From: Panorpa germanica | Lineage: Eukaryota > Arthropoda > Insecta > Mecoptera > Panorpidae | NCBI GenBank assembly: GCA_963678705.1 | Contig: OY783221.1 | Span: 9,920,001 to 9,984,000 of the forward strand | Direction: 5' to 3' | DNA: 64,000 nt | Shown: positions 12,546 to 24,855 of the stretch, piece after piece | Layout: each line of letters begins with the position of its first letter | Numbering within the stretch: position 1 is the stretch's first letter | Made by a program: the position numbers and the translations under genes | Notes under the pieces: generated by a model | Databases searched by the model: none | What the model was told of the DNA's origin: nothing | The model's input: the letters and a program-made list of their open reading frames with translations, nothing else

Positions 12546-12950
12546 GTTCCGTTTTTTTTTTTAAATATTTAACTAAGTGCATCAACTAGATAGCTATTAG
12601 CATAAAAAACAATATATACATTTATAAATATGAGTATGTGTATATAAATTAGGGAGATTAAATTAGATTCATTGATAAAATCAATAAGGTCTTATAAATC
12701 TTATATCTCTTCAAAAATATTACACTTTTGTCTTTGTAATGAGTACTTGGAGCATTGAAGAATAATACACTTTACTGTTAATGGGCTGTTACATAGTTCA
12801 CCGATTAGTTGTGGTTCTTTTTTGATTAAATATGTATGAGTAAGATTTGTATGAATTATCATGAATCTACATATTACTACTTCCAGTTTTTTATTTAGTC
12901 CGACCGGTAACTCTTGTCTACAAATTGATGACTTCACTTTTTTAAGTTTG
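12546..12950 (-). mobile_element. LINE-B 3' fragment with end of RNase H-linker and C-terminal zinc-knuckle region
   Basis: The minus-strand frame reads CRQELPVGLNKKLEVVI, then LIKKEPQLIGELCN, then KCIILQCSKYS. This parallels CQQELPDGINRRLEVVI and CEQCNNLLTVKHIIFHCPKYS in the copy at 22132-22880. The first CxxC pair and the histidine of the knuckle are damaged here. The 3' UTR with AAGTGCATCAACT (reverse) marks the end. It is inactive: truncated and mutated. Confidence 0.8.
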
Positions 12951-12969
12951 GTTTATATAAAGTTATATT

Positions 12970-13100
12970 TATTATGTACTTATCATGCAGCGGTGTAGCA
13001 CACACAAATACTGCCAATACCATAATATGTGGACGTCGTCGATGATAGGAAATTGCAACAGAAATAGGCCGACGTTAAATAAATAAAATTAAAAAACAAG
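12970..13100 (+). mobile_element. SINE 3' part
   Basis: It matches the complete SINE read on its own strand: GTACTTATCATGCAGCGGTG, ATACTGCCAATACC, TCGTCGATGATAGGA and AAATAGGCCGACGTTAAATA, then an AATAAAATTAAAAAA tail. The tRNA-like head is missing. It lies next to a LINE-B 3' end. Confidence 0.8.
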
Positions 13101-13224
13101 AATGCTAAATGAAGGAGACCCTTATTACAGAACCGCATCGAGGGAGGTGCGAAAAAGGCGGCGGGTCCTATATCCCGGACTGATTTAGGCCCCAAAAACT
13201 GGGTTCAATTATGATTAGATATAA

Positions 13225-13473
13225 CCCAGTAAACATTTTGGAGTCACTTTGACATCATATTGGAGATGCGTATGATTTTTTTGTCATGAAAGAGTTCATT
13301 TATAGTTCAGTTTCTCACAATTCTTCATATGAAATGTCTGTTTTATCGGCTACAGATGACAGAACCACTCCACCTGTCGGAAAACAAATGAAGAAGTTGT
13401 TGCGAACTATAATTGAAGTGAAATAATGATAGAAACGTCACAAAATAGGGCACTTCACCAAATGTTTACTGGG
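13225..13473 (+). mobile_element. M1 MITE, complete copy (249 bp)
   Basis: The ends are inverted repeats: CCCAGTAAACATTTTGG at the left and CCAAATGTTTACTGGG at the right. There is no coding capacity. Internal landmarks are ATGCGTATGATTTTTTTGTC, CATATGAAATGTCTG, CCACCTGTCGG and GAACTATAATTGAAGTG. The same blocks recur at 49478-49713 and 55935-56163 in the opposite orientation. An AA dinucleotide flanks both sides, consistent with a 2-bp target duplication but too short to prove it. Confidence 0.85.
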
Positions 13474-14582
13474 AATTGATATTGTGTGGTAAAGGTAATA
13501 AACAATCGTAGTAAGAAAAATAAAAGGTAGTAAATGGTAATTTCAGATAGCCTGAAAAGCAATTGTGACTAGATACAATATATTTTGCGTGAGAGCTAAG
13601 GAAAAAGTATTTTCAGAAAAAATGGAAGATCCAACATATACCCCAATAAACTCGATTAAATTATGCCTAATTTGTTTTGCGTAAAGGGCACCATTTTTAA
13701 TACAGCTTTAGACCCCAATATTCTCGGTGCGCTACTTGCGAATTGAAATATTTTTTGAATTGCTGTTTCATTATTAACATGTCATAAAAATGTGTTAAAC
13801 GTTAATTACAATAGACCATCTAATTTTGAATAAAACGCCGGCTAATTTTATCATAAAGTAATTTACATAAAAATTCCAATCGATGTACAAACTAAACAGC
13901 AGCGCTTACTGTAGTCTAGTATGGTGTAGTATGGTCTAGTGTGTGATGTATTTAAAAAACCCGTAAATGAATATTTAATCCCGTGAGAGTAAAAACCTCA
14001 ATATATAAATATGTGTACAACACATAAAAAAAACCGTACATCGAAAAGTCGATAACAAAATATCCATAAAATTATTTATTGCATTAAGCGAATTATATTA
14101 TTTTCCCATCATTTCCCATAGGAATTTTCGTTATTTTTCCATGAAAGCTTCATAAAATATAATTTATTTACCCTCGTTAATTGCTGGGAACAGTAAAGTG
14201 CAATTTTTACTTTTTATCAATAATAAATGTGAACAGAACAGGTCTACTACAGTTAATACAAAACACATTTTTAAAAAAATGTTACCTCAAATAAAATACT
14301 TCTATTTAGTTCTTTCATGTACTTTTATATTGCGTTTATTATTTATGCACCCTGTTTTATCCATCTCTAATTTACATCTCTTTCCTCATATACCAACCAT
14401 CCCCCATCCCCTAACGCTTGAAACATCTTTCATTTTGTTCACGTTTATTCGTACGTACTTCATATTTAATATAAATATATGCATAAAATCTGAAGCATCG
14501 TTTGATAATATTTATTTTTTGCCGAAAATAGCAGGGTGGATTTTTTTTGTTTTTCTGTTTTACACCTACACTATTCGGGCGG
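13474..14582. other. no gene seen
   Basis: AT-rich spacer. The 133-codon plus-strand frame at 14198-14599 is rich in Phe, Ile and Tyr from AT-rich sequence. It has no motif and ends inside a mariner terminus, so I do not call it a gene. Confidence 0.5.
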
Positions 14583-14924
14583 GGTATGTTCAAAAGTAAC
14601 GGGACTTTGTAATTTAGAAAAATTATGTTATAATTATCTTTTTTTCGTAAGTTAGTAACACTGTAGTAAATTACTATGCCAACTATGAGAGAGATTGGTC
14701 AATCCGTTTGTTTACACTAGTTGATTGAATCAGTCCACTTCAAGAGTAGATTGCAATTTTTTCTATATGGTTTTAATAGAGTAAAAATAGATATCCCAGA
14801 GCGGTAATTTTAGTTTCGAGAACATAAAGAAGTCAGACGAAGTCAGATCTGGTGAATACGGTGGTGAACGTCGGTTTTTTTGAGGAGCTAGATAAATCTT
14901 ACTTTAAAGAAAGAGAATCTCTGC
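14583..14924 (-). mobile_element. mariner-family transposase remnant
   Basis: The minus strand encodes SPPYSPDLTSSDFFMFSKLK followed by LPL at about 14787-14870. This is the PPYSPDLAP-type segment around the third catalytic Asp of mariner transposases. A stop codon interrupts the frame just upstream. At the low-coordinate side, TTCAAAAGTAACGGGACTTTG near 14589 resembles a mariner terminal repeat. I did not find its inverted partner, so this is probably a truncated 3' half. The N-terminal helix-turn-helix and the first Asp are absent. It is non-functional. Confidence 0.75.
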
Positions 14925-15153
14925 GATAAATACTGAAAAATTCATGCGCTAAATATTGAAAGGCACTGTGTTTGTTAAAAAAATGTATTTTTAGTTTGAT
15001 AAACGAAATTATTTTTTGGAGGAATCCTGTTACTTTTATTTACTTTTATTTCATCAGTGAAAAAATATTATTTTTTTTAATTCACAGAATGTGGAAGAAG
15101 GGAGACGGGGTGTCAAGTTCTTGCCCCGGTTCGAAAAAATTGAAGATCCGTTA

Positions 15154-15345
15154 CTAAATCATATATTCTAATTCATTTTTAAATTTCTTATAACTTGCCC
15201 TTTCCTCTGCTACTCTTTCCTTTCCTCTATTTCCTTCCTTCTTCTCTGTACCTTCGTTATCCGCTTGTTCTCTTTGTTGCCACCTCTCATTAGCTCCTCG
15301 TAAGTGTCTTTTATGTTCTCCAACTTCGCTCTTTCTCCCTTGCAC
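15154..15345 (-). mobile_element. possible LINE-A middle-region fragment
   Basis: A 63-codon minus-strand frame rich in Glu, Lys and Arg (ERWQQREQADNEGTEKKE, then VAEERASYKKFKNELEY). It resembles the basic linker between the endonuclease and reverse transcriptase domains in purine-rich LINEs such as LINE-A. There is no conserved catalytic motif, so assignment rests on composition and style. It may be a low-complexity chance frame. Confidence 0.35.
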
Positions 15346-16467
15346 ATTCTGTATAACTCTTTATAACACTCCCTTTCTCTTTATTTACTATACTGAATCT
15401 TAATATCTTATAATAATTTCAATACACATATGGAAAAATTCATCAGAAATATAACTAGTTCTAACTAAAAGGATGATAAATTTAATTATTATCTGATGCT
15501 AATTTACCAGAATATAAAATTCTTTTAATATGTATCATCCTTAATGTACTGCAAGTCGTTTAAGTGAATAATTTGAAGTATTCAGTAATATCATAATTAT
15601 TCCATTTCGTAAATGCACCCATTAAAATAATGAGAGAGTTATTAAAAAAAACTTAATTTAATTTAAAAATTTTATAAAATGATACTTTATGTATCTTCAT
15701 GGAGCTTTTAAATAAAAGAACTACGAATAAAAAAATATATACGAGTATACGCGAGTTGTGGTTTCTCTAAATTTTACTAAATGTAAAAACCGTAGTTCAG
15801 AGAATTTATACGTTATGTTCTTTCGCTGGAAACTTTGCCGTATACGATGAGAATATCCAACCAACATACCAGCATTACATCTCGACTGTCAGTCATATAT
15901 TATGACAGCAGAATATATATAATACAGAAAAAAAACAGCCTGCCAAAAGTTAGCAAATTCATGTCTACTTTATTTACCTTGGCAATATGATAAAGTAAAA
16001 GATTGAGTCAGATAGCGTAATATTGTTTTGTGCCATAACGCATATAGATTTACCTCATAATACAGTTTAGGGTTTATCAAATATTATTTTGTTATATGAG
16101 TCTCTTATTTTGACAGTGGGACAAGTTTAATTTCTAAAAAAGAAAAGTTAAGGATAGCAATAGCTGGAAATCTGTAGACAAAATAATCAGAAAGTTTACT
16201 TGTCTTTGGTTTATTTATAGATACGAAAATAGAGCGAAGCCCCGGTAAAAATAGCGGTAACTTAAATATTGCTTTTCCTTGTTTCATTTTGATGTTCCAA
16301 GCTAAACTTTTTACAGCTAAGAAATCGGTGGCGAAAGACTGGAAGACATTTGGACGCGAAAGATTTGAAGACAATGCTACGGTCTAACAGTACGTGCGCA
16401 ATTGGTTTACTGTTAAAGCAAACTATGTAGATAAATAAGGCACTCGTATTAAAAAATATATAATACA
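15346..16467. other. no gene seen
   Basis: AT-rich spacer. Overlapping frames at 16105-16519 (minus) carry no recognisable motif, and the second runs into the M1 repeat. Confidence 0.5.
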
Positions 16468-16590
16468 AACCCCTTAAATATTTTAGAGTCACTTTGACAT
16501 CAAATTGAAGGAACTCCACCTGTCGGAATACAAATGAAGATAGAGTTGATGTGAACTATAATTGAAGTGCAATAGTGACACAAAACAGGA
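16468..16590 (+). mobile_element. M1 MITE, internally deleted copy
   Basis: It starts like M1 (TTTTAGAGTCACTTTGACATC) and jumps directly to the right-hand block (CTCCACCTGTCGGAATACAA, GAACTATAATTGAAGTG). The central ATGCGTATGATTTTTTTG to CATATGAAATG section is missing and the right terminal repeat is not preserved. Confidence 0.7.
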
Positions 16591-16860
16591 GGGTCACGGT
16601 CAACGTCTGAATACTATGAGCCACTGTGGTGTCTGTATTTATTTAATAAACTAATATAATTAACATGTAATTAAAAATTGAAAACCAACAAAATTAAAAT
16701 AAAATCATTTCGAAAGCAATTATGTAAACAAATGTAATTTCGAGGTTACGCGACAACCATTATGTCAACTTTAATTTCAACATTATCTAAAGATTACTGG
16801 ACATTACGCTGGACGAAAATAAAGTTAAAAACGTTGTTAATTTTTTATTAATGAGGTATA

Positions 16861-17260
16861 ATGAAAAACACAAAAAGCTACTAGGGGTGTCGAGTTTCCC
16901 GCTCCATCTCCAGCTCCTGGTTCAGGTCCAGGTCCAGGTTCAAGGACTATGACATGTTTACTACAAATTAAAAGTACGTCGGCCGTTGTTGTTAAAGAGA
17001 AATATACAAATTCTCTAGAGGGAGCGATAGGGGATGAAGTGCGGGAAAGTGGAATTAGGGATGGTCGTGTTATCCTGACGTCCGACAACTTGAAAATGCA
17101 AACTAATGGTGTAACTGTGTTCCCAGTTAGACGGGATAAAGAGGGACATTGTTGAATTCCTGGCTGTGGAAAATGAACAGTGAAAAATTGAAATGCAGCA
17201 CTGGAAATACGCACGTGCAACGAAGATAATGGCAGAAATCATACAGTGGCGGATAATGCC
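16861..17260. other. GC-richer island with overlapping frames on both strands, unassigned
   Basis: About 400 bases are visibly richer in G and C than the surroundings. They are open in several frames: 127 and 75 codons on the minus strand and 68 on the plus strand. A GGTCCAGGTCCAGGTTCA micro-tandem at about 16924-16941 makes the minus-strand PGPGPEPG run. No family was recognised and no splice pair stands out. It could be an old exon, a transposon piece or a local compositional island. Confidence 0.35.
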
Positions 17261-17645
17261 AACTACTATGGTAATAAAATTGGCGTATTATTTGGTAATT
17301 TATCTGCAGAGATGTGCGTTTTTCAAATACATATACTCAAAATGCCAATACAAAATATTAAATACCTATTTTCTATTTTGTATTTAAATATCTTTTAAGA
17401 GTATAAAATTTTATATTTTATTTGAAAACTTTTACAAACCTATTTCCTATTTGGAAAATATAAAATACTTTTTTAATTTTTGTTACTTCAAAGTGTTAAC
17501 CAGTAAATATTATTTTGTAAATATAAACTTAAAACCCCACCAACATTAGCACCATCTATGATCTAAAAGTATCTGCACAATTGTCTTAATAATTCTAATT
17601 TAAAATGATAGATGTGCCTATTATTTTGTTATCCTTCCTGTTACC
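17261..17645. other. no gene seen
   Basis: AT-rich spacer with repeated TATTT-type runs. Confidence 0.5.
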
Positions 17646-17850
17646 CCCACCATAAGACATCTGATATTTCGTTTACCTAAATTTGTTTATCATATTTTCT
17701 CGTTCATTATTTGTTTTACTACAAGACAATCACTCCACTACATTCCTTACTGAAATATATATATATAAATATATATTATTTTACCTACTACCCCCACATG
17801 CGACATCCAACATTTATATATTTTCATTCATACGTTACGTTTTATTAATT
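17646..17850 (+). mobile_element. M3 repeat, terminal fragments
   Basis: CACATGCGACATCCAACATT followed by TATATTTTCATTCATA (about 17796-17830) matches the left terminal region of the M3 element at 37458-37870. A more diverged version (CATAAGACATCTGATATTTC, then TTCATTATTTG) lies just before it at about 17651-17710, so two decayed ends lie side by side. Confidence 0.55.
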
Positions 17851-20800
17851 ACACAAACTTAACATAATTCTGTTTTAACTGTGATTAACTTATTTCTATT
17901 TGTTAATCTGTTATTAATTGCACATTTCAGATGATCCTTTTGAGGAAAAATACATTAATGATATAATTATGAATCTATAACTGACAGGTCAGTCATTCCT
18001 GCTTTAGCTACTGTTCGGGTATTTTTTTAATATTTTACTCAAAAAATAAATAGAAGGAAGGGTTAAAATACCCGGATAAACTATATCAAAATATTATTGC
18101 TTCTTAACTCAAAATAGATAAAATAAAACTTTGACTATATTTTTAAAGCAACACGTGAAACACTTACATAATATCATTTTATAAGAAATATATGATACCC
18201 CACTGTATATTTTTAAAAGTACTTCACTGTCTCAACGGAATAATGTCCCGTGCGAAATGTGTAAAGTAACTATAAAACGCAATGCCGGTCTCGTGTATTT
18301 CACATTTTCGGGGTACATTTGTATATATTTATGTACCCAACCCACCCTTATTTGCGCCTTGTGCCATGTTATATACCTTTAGATATACAGGGATGTTTTC
18401 ACACACCCTCATAAAATGTGTTCATTATGGTACGGTATAAAGTATGAACCCAGCACAGGGGAAAAAATATACTTAATATGTGAAGTCTTTTGCATATAGG
18501 CAGGCGTATAGGTACATGACATGTAAACCCTCTCACGTGATGCCTAGCTCACGTGTTATTAAGGGGAGTGTACCTTGTTATGTTGTACTAAATATTGTAT
18601 TAAATTTATGAAAAAAATGGTGTGTTGTGTGGCTCTGTTGCTTTAATGAATTACTTGAAAATAACATACCGTAGCATGTGTGAGTGCAAAAGTTTGTACG
18701 CAAAATAAGAAGACACTTGTAGTAACCAATATTATACCGAACTAGTTACTCGTTCTACGATATACCAAACATTTTTAACGTATTCTAGTGAGAGTCTTCA
18801 GTGTGAGAGCCTTATTCTGATTTGTAATTTCCAGCGCTCTTATGTAATGTAATCGATTTCAAAGTCAACTTTACTAGACTATAGACAATTATGAAGCTAA
18901 TGAATTGTATAAAGTATACATAAAGTTTATTTTATAATAATGTAATATATTAGAAATCGAAAAATTTGAATTACATTTGATCATTAAGATGCATATGCTA
19001 TGGGTCACTTGACCTTACCAATAAATCAGAACTACTCGTTTTTTAATCGAACCCTTTAGAATTTTTAATATACTCTAAGGGTAGTTTATCTAAACCATAT
19101 TTTAATAGAATTAATGGTGGAGGTCTTTTCATAGGTGCACTTGATATGAGAGAACCATATATAATTCGGAACAATGAAGACAGAGGCGGTAGTTATATGG
19201 CAATATTATAAGAGAAATTATGCAGCATTTGCAGGAAGGAAGATGATTGATGATGAAGGATTTCCGATATTACTCTAATTACCGACGACCAAATAACAAC
19301 AGAACAAAAATTATGCTTTAAATGTAACAACCGTTACTTTAGAATACCAGGTTATGAAACGATGTAACGTAAGTAAGAAGGATTTCTAAAATTTTCTGCA
19401 GGCATTCATATAACTCGTACATGTATAATAATAAACAAGAAATAAAAACAACTAAAAAATAAAGAAAAATAAGAAGAACACATGTACAGACATAAAACGA
19501 GCGTTGCGAGCGCTTGGCTTGATCGTGTGTAAAACAACGCATCAATATTTAATGTCTGACGGTTACCCAAAGCTCTTGGAGTCGACTCCTGGGGGAATTA
19601 CACAGACTCCAAGACTCACGAGACTCCTAGATTCTGGAACGGGAAAACTGTAGAAGGAGCCGCTACTTCGCATTAAAATTACTCCGTAAAGATCTCAAGC
19701 CTGCCTCAGAAAAACCATTCGTCAGGAAGGTAAAAAGAAAAACGATCTTCGTATAAATTTGTTGCGAAATATTTTTGGAAAATCGACAAGTAATAAATCT
19801 ACTTGTAATAATGAGTTGTTTTACGATATTTGTGCAATTACAATACAATAAAATGTAATCGTATCTAACGCTTTTTATTATTGTTATTCTTATTTTAGTA
19901 AATACCTATTTGTTTGAGAATTGATCAAACAAATCTACGTATGTGGTGACGTAATTTTGCAATGAGCGCACCGCTCAAATTATTTATTATATTGAGTCAG
20001 AAACCTGCGTTAACTATGTGCATGAGTGCATTACTTATTTTCGTTATTATTCAAATTGTACTTAATTAATATTATTTTAATTGTGTTCCATCTAAGACCA
20101 TATATACTTATATTACTTATAACACCAACGTTATTATATATAGAACTGCTATAAGATACTTTAATCTCTCTCCCAATATGAAGACTTAACGAGATGTCTA
20201 TGAACATATCTATGTTTTAGCTATCACCAAAGATGACCCTACTCTAGAATTTCTAGTCAATGACAAGGTTAGGTACAGCAATTACAATGAGTAGCAGGAA
20301 AATATTATTGAAGAATGATGAAGTAAGAAGAAGAAAATGAGATGCCGAAATAGGAACAGAAAAGGAAAGTTAAAAAGAGGGAGAAGAACAAGCAACATGT
20401 AATGAGAACTTTATCATGGAACAGGTTGCAGATGAAGACAAAAGTAATTGTAAAAAAGTTTCTACTTTACAAATTAGATAAAATAAATTTTGTTGGAAGA
20501 AGTAAAGGACTTTTTCCAGTTACAAATACAATACAAAATACAATCTCTGAATATTTTAAATAGTTTTAGGATAATGACAAAAAAATGTAAGGGTTTCAAG
20601 GATTCACAAGTTTATCTTAATTTTAATTTTACTTGGTTGCATTTGTAAGTTATCTGAGTATTAAATGAGATAGAGAGCTTTCATATATAACTGCACACTT
20701 AAAGTAATGTTCGATTTTTATGAGATGGGACTGTCAGGACTATCGACATTAACCTACGATTACAATATAACTTGTCACAAATAAATTCAGTTTCTTTAGG

Positions 20801-22019
20801 ATTATTTTTGTTTAAGTTCATATTCTACTTTTAAATACCTCGTCAATTATTTTTTGAACATAATTAAGGATTTCTTGAAATCTTTAAACAAATGCTCAGA
20901 ACGTGTGTGTCTTTAGGTTAGACCGGATATCTTGGATATGTTGTATCCGGTACAAAATGGTAAATCTTCATGTAAGTGGATAAACTTTATCACTCCAGTG
21001 GGATAACCCTACTGGCAATAAAGCATAGGCCGAAACCATTAAAAATAAAGGAACCTGTATACCTCTCTCTTTTCTACACCCATTCCCACAGCGGATTTAA
21101 GAAAACGGGAATAAGTAACAGGAACGGCAGCTACGGGTACGGGTACCATAAAACTTGGAATATAGTAACGTAAAGTAACTACTGTGAAAGGAAATACCTT
21201 TTTATAATTTAAATTATAAAATATTTCATAAGAAAACATACAGTAAATATATTACGATGTTGTATAATATATCTTATTCAGGTTATGGGGTGAGGGAAGG
21301 TCGCCAAGGGAGGAGAAGATTTAAAATGATTCGGGAGCAATATCAGCAAAGAGTAATAACTGATTTGTATTTACTCGTAGAGTTATTTAAAAAGAAGTTT
21401 ACAAGTAGGTATTTGATAGATCAAAATTGTCTAGGGGAGCATATAAAAAAATTCTATACGATATTAATAATTATTTACCGAAATCTTGACATCAACGTAA
21501 AAATAGCATTTGGCTGGATTGGAAAAAAATGATTATAAAAAAAAAGACTAATAAAAAGTCCTGATATCTTTTTTAAGAATTCATATAATCATATGTATTG
21601 AATTCACAAATCATATCACTTAATGAGTTCATAGGATGACAAATAGATGGTGTTAATATTGACAAATCCATATAATTTTTAAATGGTAGAATTTTCAGAT
21701 ATGTGTCTATATTTTATACCATTCCAACCATTAGGTTACGAGTTACAGCAGTTTTACTAAAGCTACTTTTATAATTTTCAAAACAATGGAAACATTTGAA
21801 TTTTGTGTATTCATAAAGCATTGGTTTTTCTTGTAAAAATACCGTTCAAGCAAAGCAATTCGGACTTGGATTTATATATCAAAAGCCTCAGATAGTGTGT
21901 ATGTGTGGAGGGGTAAGGGGGTTAAGGTTTGTCTCGTGACAAAGAAATTGTGGCCTAAATATAGAATACTGAATTTTGCATCTAAGAAAAGAAAAGTTGT
22001 TTTGAAAAAGTAATAGCTT
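17851..22019. other. no gene seen; long spacer
   Basis: About 4.2 kb without a supportable gene. Frames at 19339-19545, 19663-19848, 20976-21239 and 21257-21532 were read. None shows a family motif, signal peptide or good splice context. The 91-codon plus frame at 21257 is charged but unplaced. Confidence 0.5.
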
Positions 22020-22130
22020 TTTTTTTAATATTTATTTTTAGTGCATCAACTTTCAAAAGTTATTAGTACTTCAAGAGCATATATACATTTATAAACATAA
22101 ACATAATTATAAACCAAAGGAATGTATTAA
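22020..22130 (-). mobile_element. LINE-B 3' UTR fragment
   Basis: On the minus strand it ends with CTTTTGAAAGTTGATGCACT followed by AAAAATAAATATTAAAAAAA, the LINE-B 3' terminus. It is truncated to about 110 bases. It is 5'-to-5' with the next LINE-B fragment. Confidence 0.75.
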
Positions 22131-22131
22131 T

Positions 22132-22880
22132 TTTATCTGACTCTCTGAGTGCGCTATTGGCCATAGAAACCCTATATACCAACCACCCAATAATTCAAAC
22201 CATTCACCGTCTCATTCACAACCTCCACATCAAGCAAATAAAAACTCAATTTTTATGGATTGCCTTTCACACCGGCATTACACGAAATGAACAAGTTGAT
22301 AATTATGCTAAAGAAGCAATTTATTCAAGACGCATTCCAGAAGAAACAACAATTACATGTTCAGATCTAAAGAACAAAATCAAAAATATAATAAATTGTT
22401 CATGGCAAAAAGAATGGAGTGAAGAAAGTGATAACCAATTAAGGAAAGTAAAGCCATTAATTTGCCAACAAGAATTACCAGACGGAATAAATAGAAGGCT
22501 GGAAGTAGTAATATAGGCCATACAAATTAAACTCATATTTACTTATTTAAAAAAGAACCACAACCAATATGTGAACAATGCAATAACCTACTAACGGTAA
22601 AGCATATTATTTTCCATTGCCCAAAATACTCGTCGCTCAGACAAAAATATAATATACCTCAAGAATATAGGCTGATATATAAAAGCAAACAAAATTAGAA
22701 AAACCTTATTGAGTTTATAAACAAAACAAACTTAATTTCTTTATTCTACATATATTTATAAGTTGTAAATTATGAATTATGAATTACGAATTATGTATTA
22801 TAAAAAATTGTATATGTTTTTTTTAAGTGCTAATAACTTCAACTCAAAGTTGATGCACAAATAAAATAAATATTAAAAAA
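22132..22880 (+). mobile_element. LINE-B fragment: RNase H end, C-terminal knuckle and 3' UTR
   Basis: This is the most informative retrotransposon piece here. In frame with 22136 it encodes SDSLSALLAIETLY, the RNase H segment carrying a catalytic Asp. It continues to FLWIAFHTGITRNEQVDNYA, the HxGIxxNExxD block near the end of RNase H, and on to CQQELPDGINRRLEVVI. There the frame hits a stop at 22516. After a frame change comes CEQCNNLLTVKHIIFHC, a CxxC..H....C knuckle, then YKSKQN and KNLIEFINKTNLIS. The 3' UTR has AAAGTTGATGCACAAATAAA and an A-run. Known families with this order are I/R1/LOA-group LINEs; exact clade is not settled. Reverse transcriptase and endonuclease are missing. It is non-functional. 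Confidence 0.88.
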
Positions 22881-23020
22881 AAAACATTTATAATACATAA
22901 TTCATAATTTACATTTATAGACATATTTAAAATAAAGAGATTAAATTGGTTTTGTTTATAAACTCAATAAGGTTTTTCAAATTTTCCTTGTAAGTAGTAG
23001 CTTTATACGGTCCCCTTATT
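22881..23020 (-). mobile_element. LINE-B 3' end, tail-to-tail with its neighbour
   Basis: The minus strand encodes NLKNLIEFINKTNLISLF and the AT-rich 3' UTR. It is very similar to the same region of the plus-strand copy that ends just before it. The GTTGATGCAC end is not seen on this strand, so the copy lost its last bases or was truncated when the junction formed. Confidence 0.75.
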
Positions 23021-24780
23021 GTCTTAATCTGGTCTGTATCATGTTCGTAGATATGTTTGTGGTAACTAGAAGGTCAATTAACTGATTCAAACGAATTATT
23101 TAAATTTGTCATAGACATCATCATAACATTATAATTTAAATTTTATAAAATGTAATGAAAATGCATTTATTTATAGTTCTATTTTAGTATTTTCCAGAAA
23201 TGTAAACCATTAATTAATTTATTTGAAAATCTTAATATTTTTAAAATTCAATTCAAAATAAAAGGTATTTATAACTAAATAAATTTGATGTGAGTGCAGT
23301 AAAAAAAAGGTCACTTAAAATAAAAAATAGAGAATTAGAAAAGGCCCACTGTACGCGCAAAGCATGGGCCTCCAATATCTTCTTCCGACACTGCTCGCAA
23401 TATCTCATATTTCATATTTTATACCAATAATTATTTTTATTTGTTGAAGCATAATTGATTAAAACAATTAATATTTATATTAAAAAAAAAGAAACTAAAG
23501 ATTTACTGTTATATGCTGTATAAAAGTATCTTACTTTATATATTTTATATAAACATCAACCCCATCAAAACTGTATCAAAAAGTTATCATGGTTCCCCAG
23601 GGTTCTGAACTTTTACTAATGGAGTTTCAATCATCCACCACCAACACGAGCATCCAGAAACCAACCATCTTTGCCGCTCGCCGAGCAAGACACTTGATAT
23701 AAATTATGTTTGGCAGGTCTCACGCAATTCTCTAACCCAGAAATCTTATAGTACAACCGCTCTCCACCCCTCTCCCAACCCCCTCATCACTAAGTCTACC
23801 CTTAAAAGTGGAACACCCGTTACTCGTAGTGGCACCCGTCAAACAACACCCCCCCCCCAACAACTTTCAAAGAACATAAGTATAAAGTAATATAAAGTTG
23901 AATGAAAAATAGAAAATTTTGAACTGTTGAACTTATAGAATATTATATCTAATTATGAAGTTGAATTTATGTTTTTTTTATATAGTGGAATAAATTTAAT
24001 GTCACTGTAAGTTACACTTTGTGAATTAGCAGATGGTTAGACGATTATCAACCAAGGACAGACTCCTACCGTAATGCAATACATGAAACTGTCTCAATCC
24101 AGAAATAAAAATATATTTCATAAAATATAAGAGCTTAAATAAAGCTCTATGTTGTAAATGTACCTTATTTACAATTAAATTATTTCCTATGTAAAAGTAT
24201 ATTTCATATTTTCTGTACATTTCTTCTAACACGAACATAAACGAAGAGACTTACATAATGGGTAATCCTTTGAGATTGATTTTGGGCATATTGCTGTAAC
24301 TAATTTTATAGAAAAATAATATTACTTTCAGTAACTTTTATTGCAATGGCAGGAAATTATGTGGTTAATCGTTATCCTTTGTCGGTAATTGCATTATGGG
24401 AATTTAATAAAAACGTTATACTTTATTTCATTTCATATAAGACTCGTTTGTAGGCGTTTGTTAGTTTGCAAGTAATATATTAGAGAATCAGAATTATTAG
24501 GGTACTATTATTATTAGAGTATTATTTTCTATTTAACACATACAGAATTAATTAATTGAGTAAGTAAAATCAATAAAAAGATGTTATTTACAGGTGCTAT
24601 TCTCTAAAAGCAAAGTGATCTATGTCGATAATCAAACTTTTAAATTAAAAAAAAATTGTTTCAAAATATCAATTAAAAAGACTTAATGATGTAGTAATTT
24701 GTTTATATAATTAGTACATTATCAGATAGCACACTAAATGCATTCTAGCTTGTTTGATGCATTCTTTAAAGTTTTCTTTT

Positions 24781-24783
<3 letters not shown>
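23021..24783. other. no gene seen
   Basis: AT-rich spacer with a C(9) run near 23850. The 70-codon minus frame at 24026-24238 has no motif. Confidence 0.5.

Positions 24784-24854
<71 letters not shown>
24784..24854. repeat. (TA)n microsatellite, about 71 bp
   Basis: Uninterrupted alternating A and T. Confidence 0.95.
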
Positions 24855-24855
<1 letters not shown>

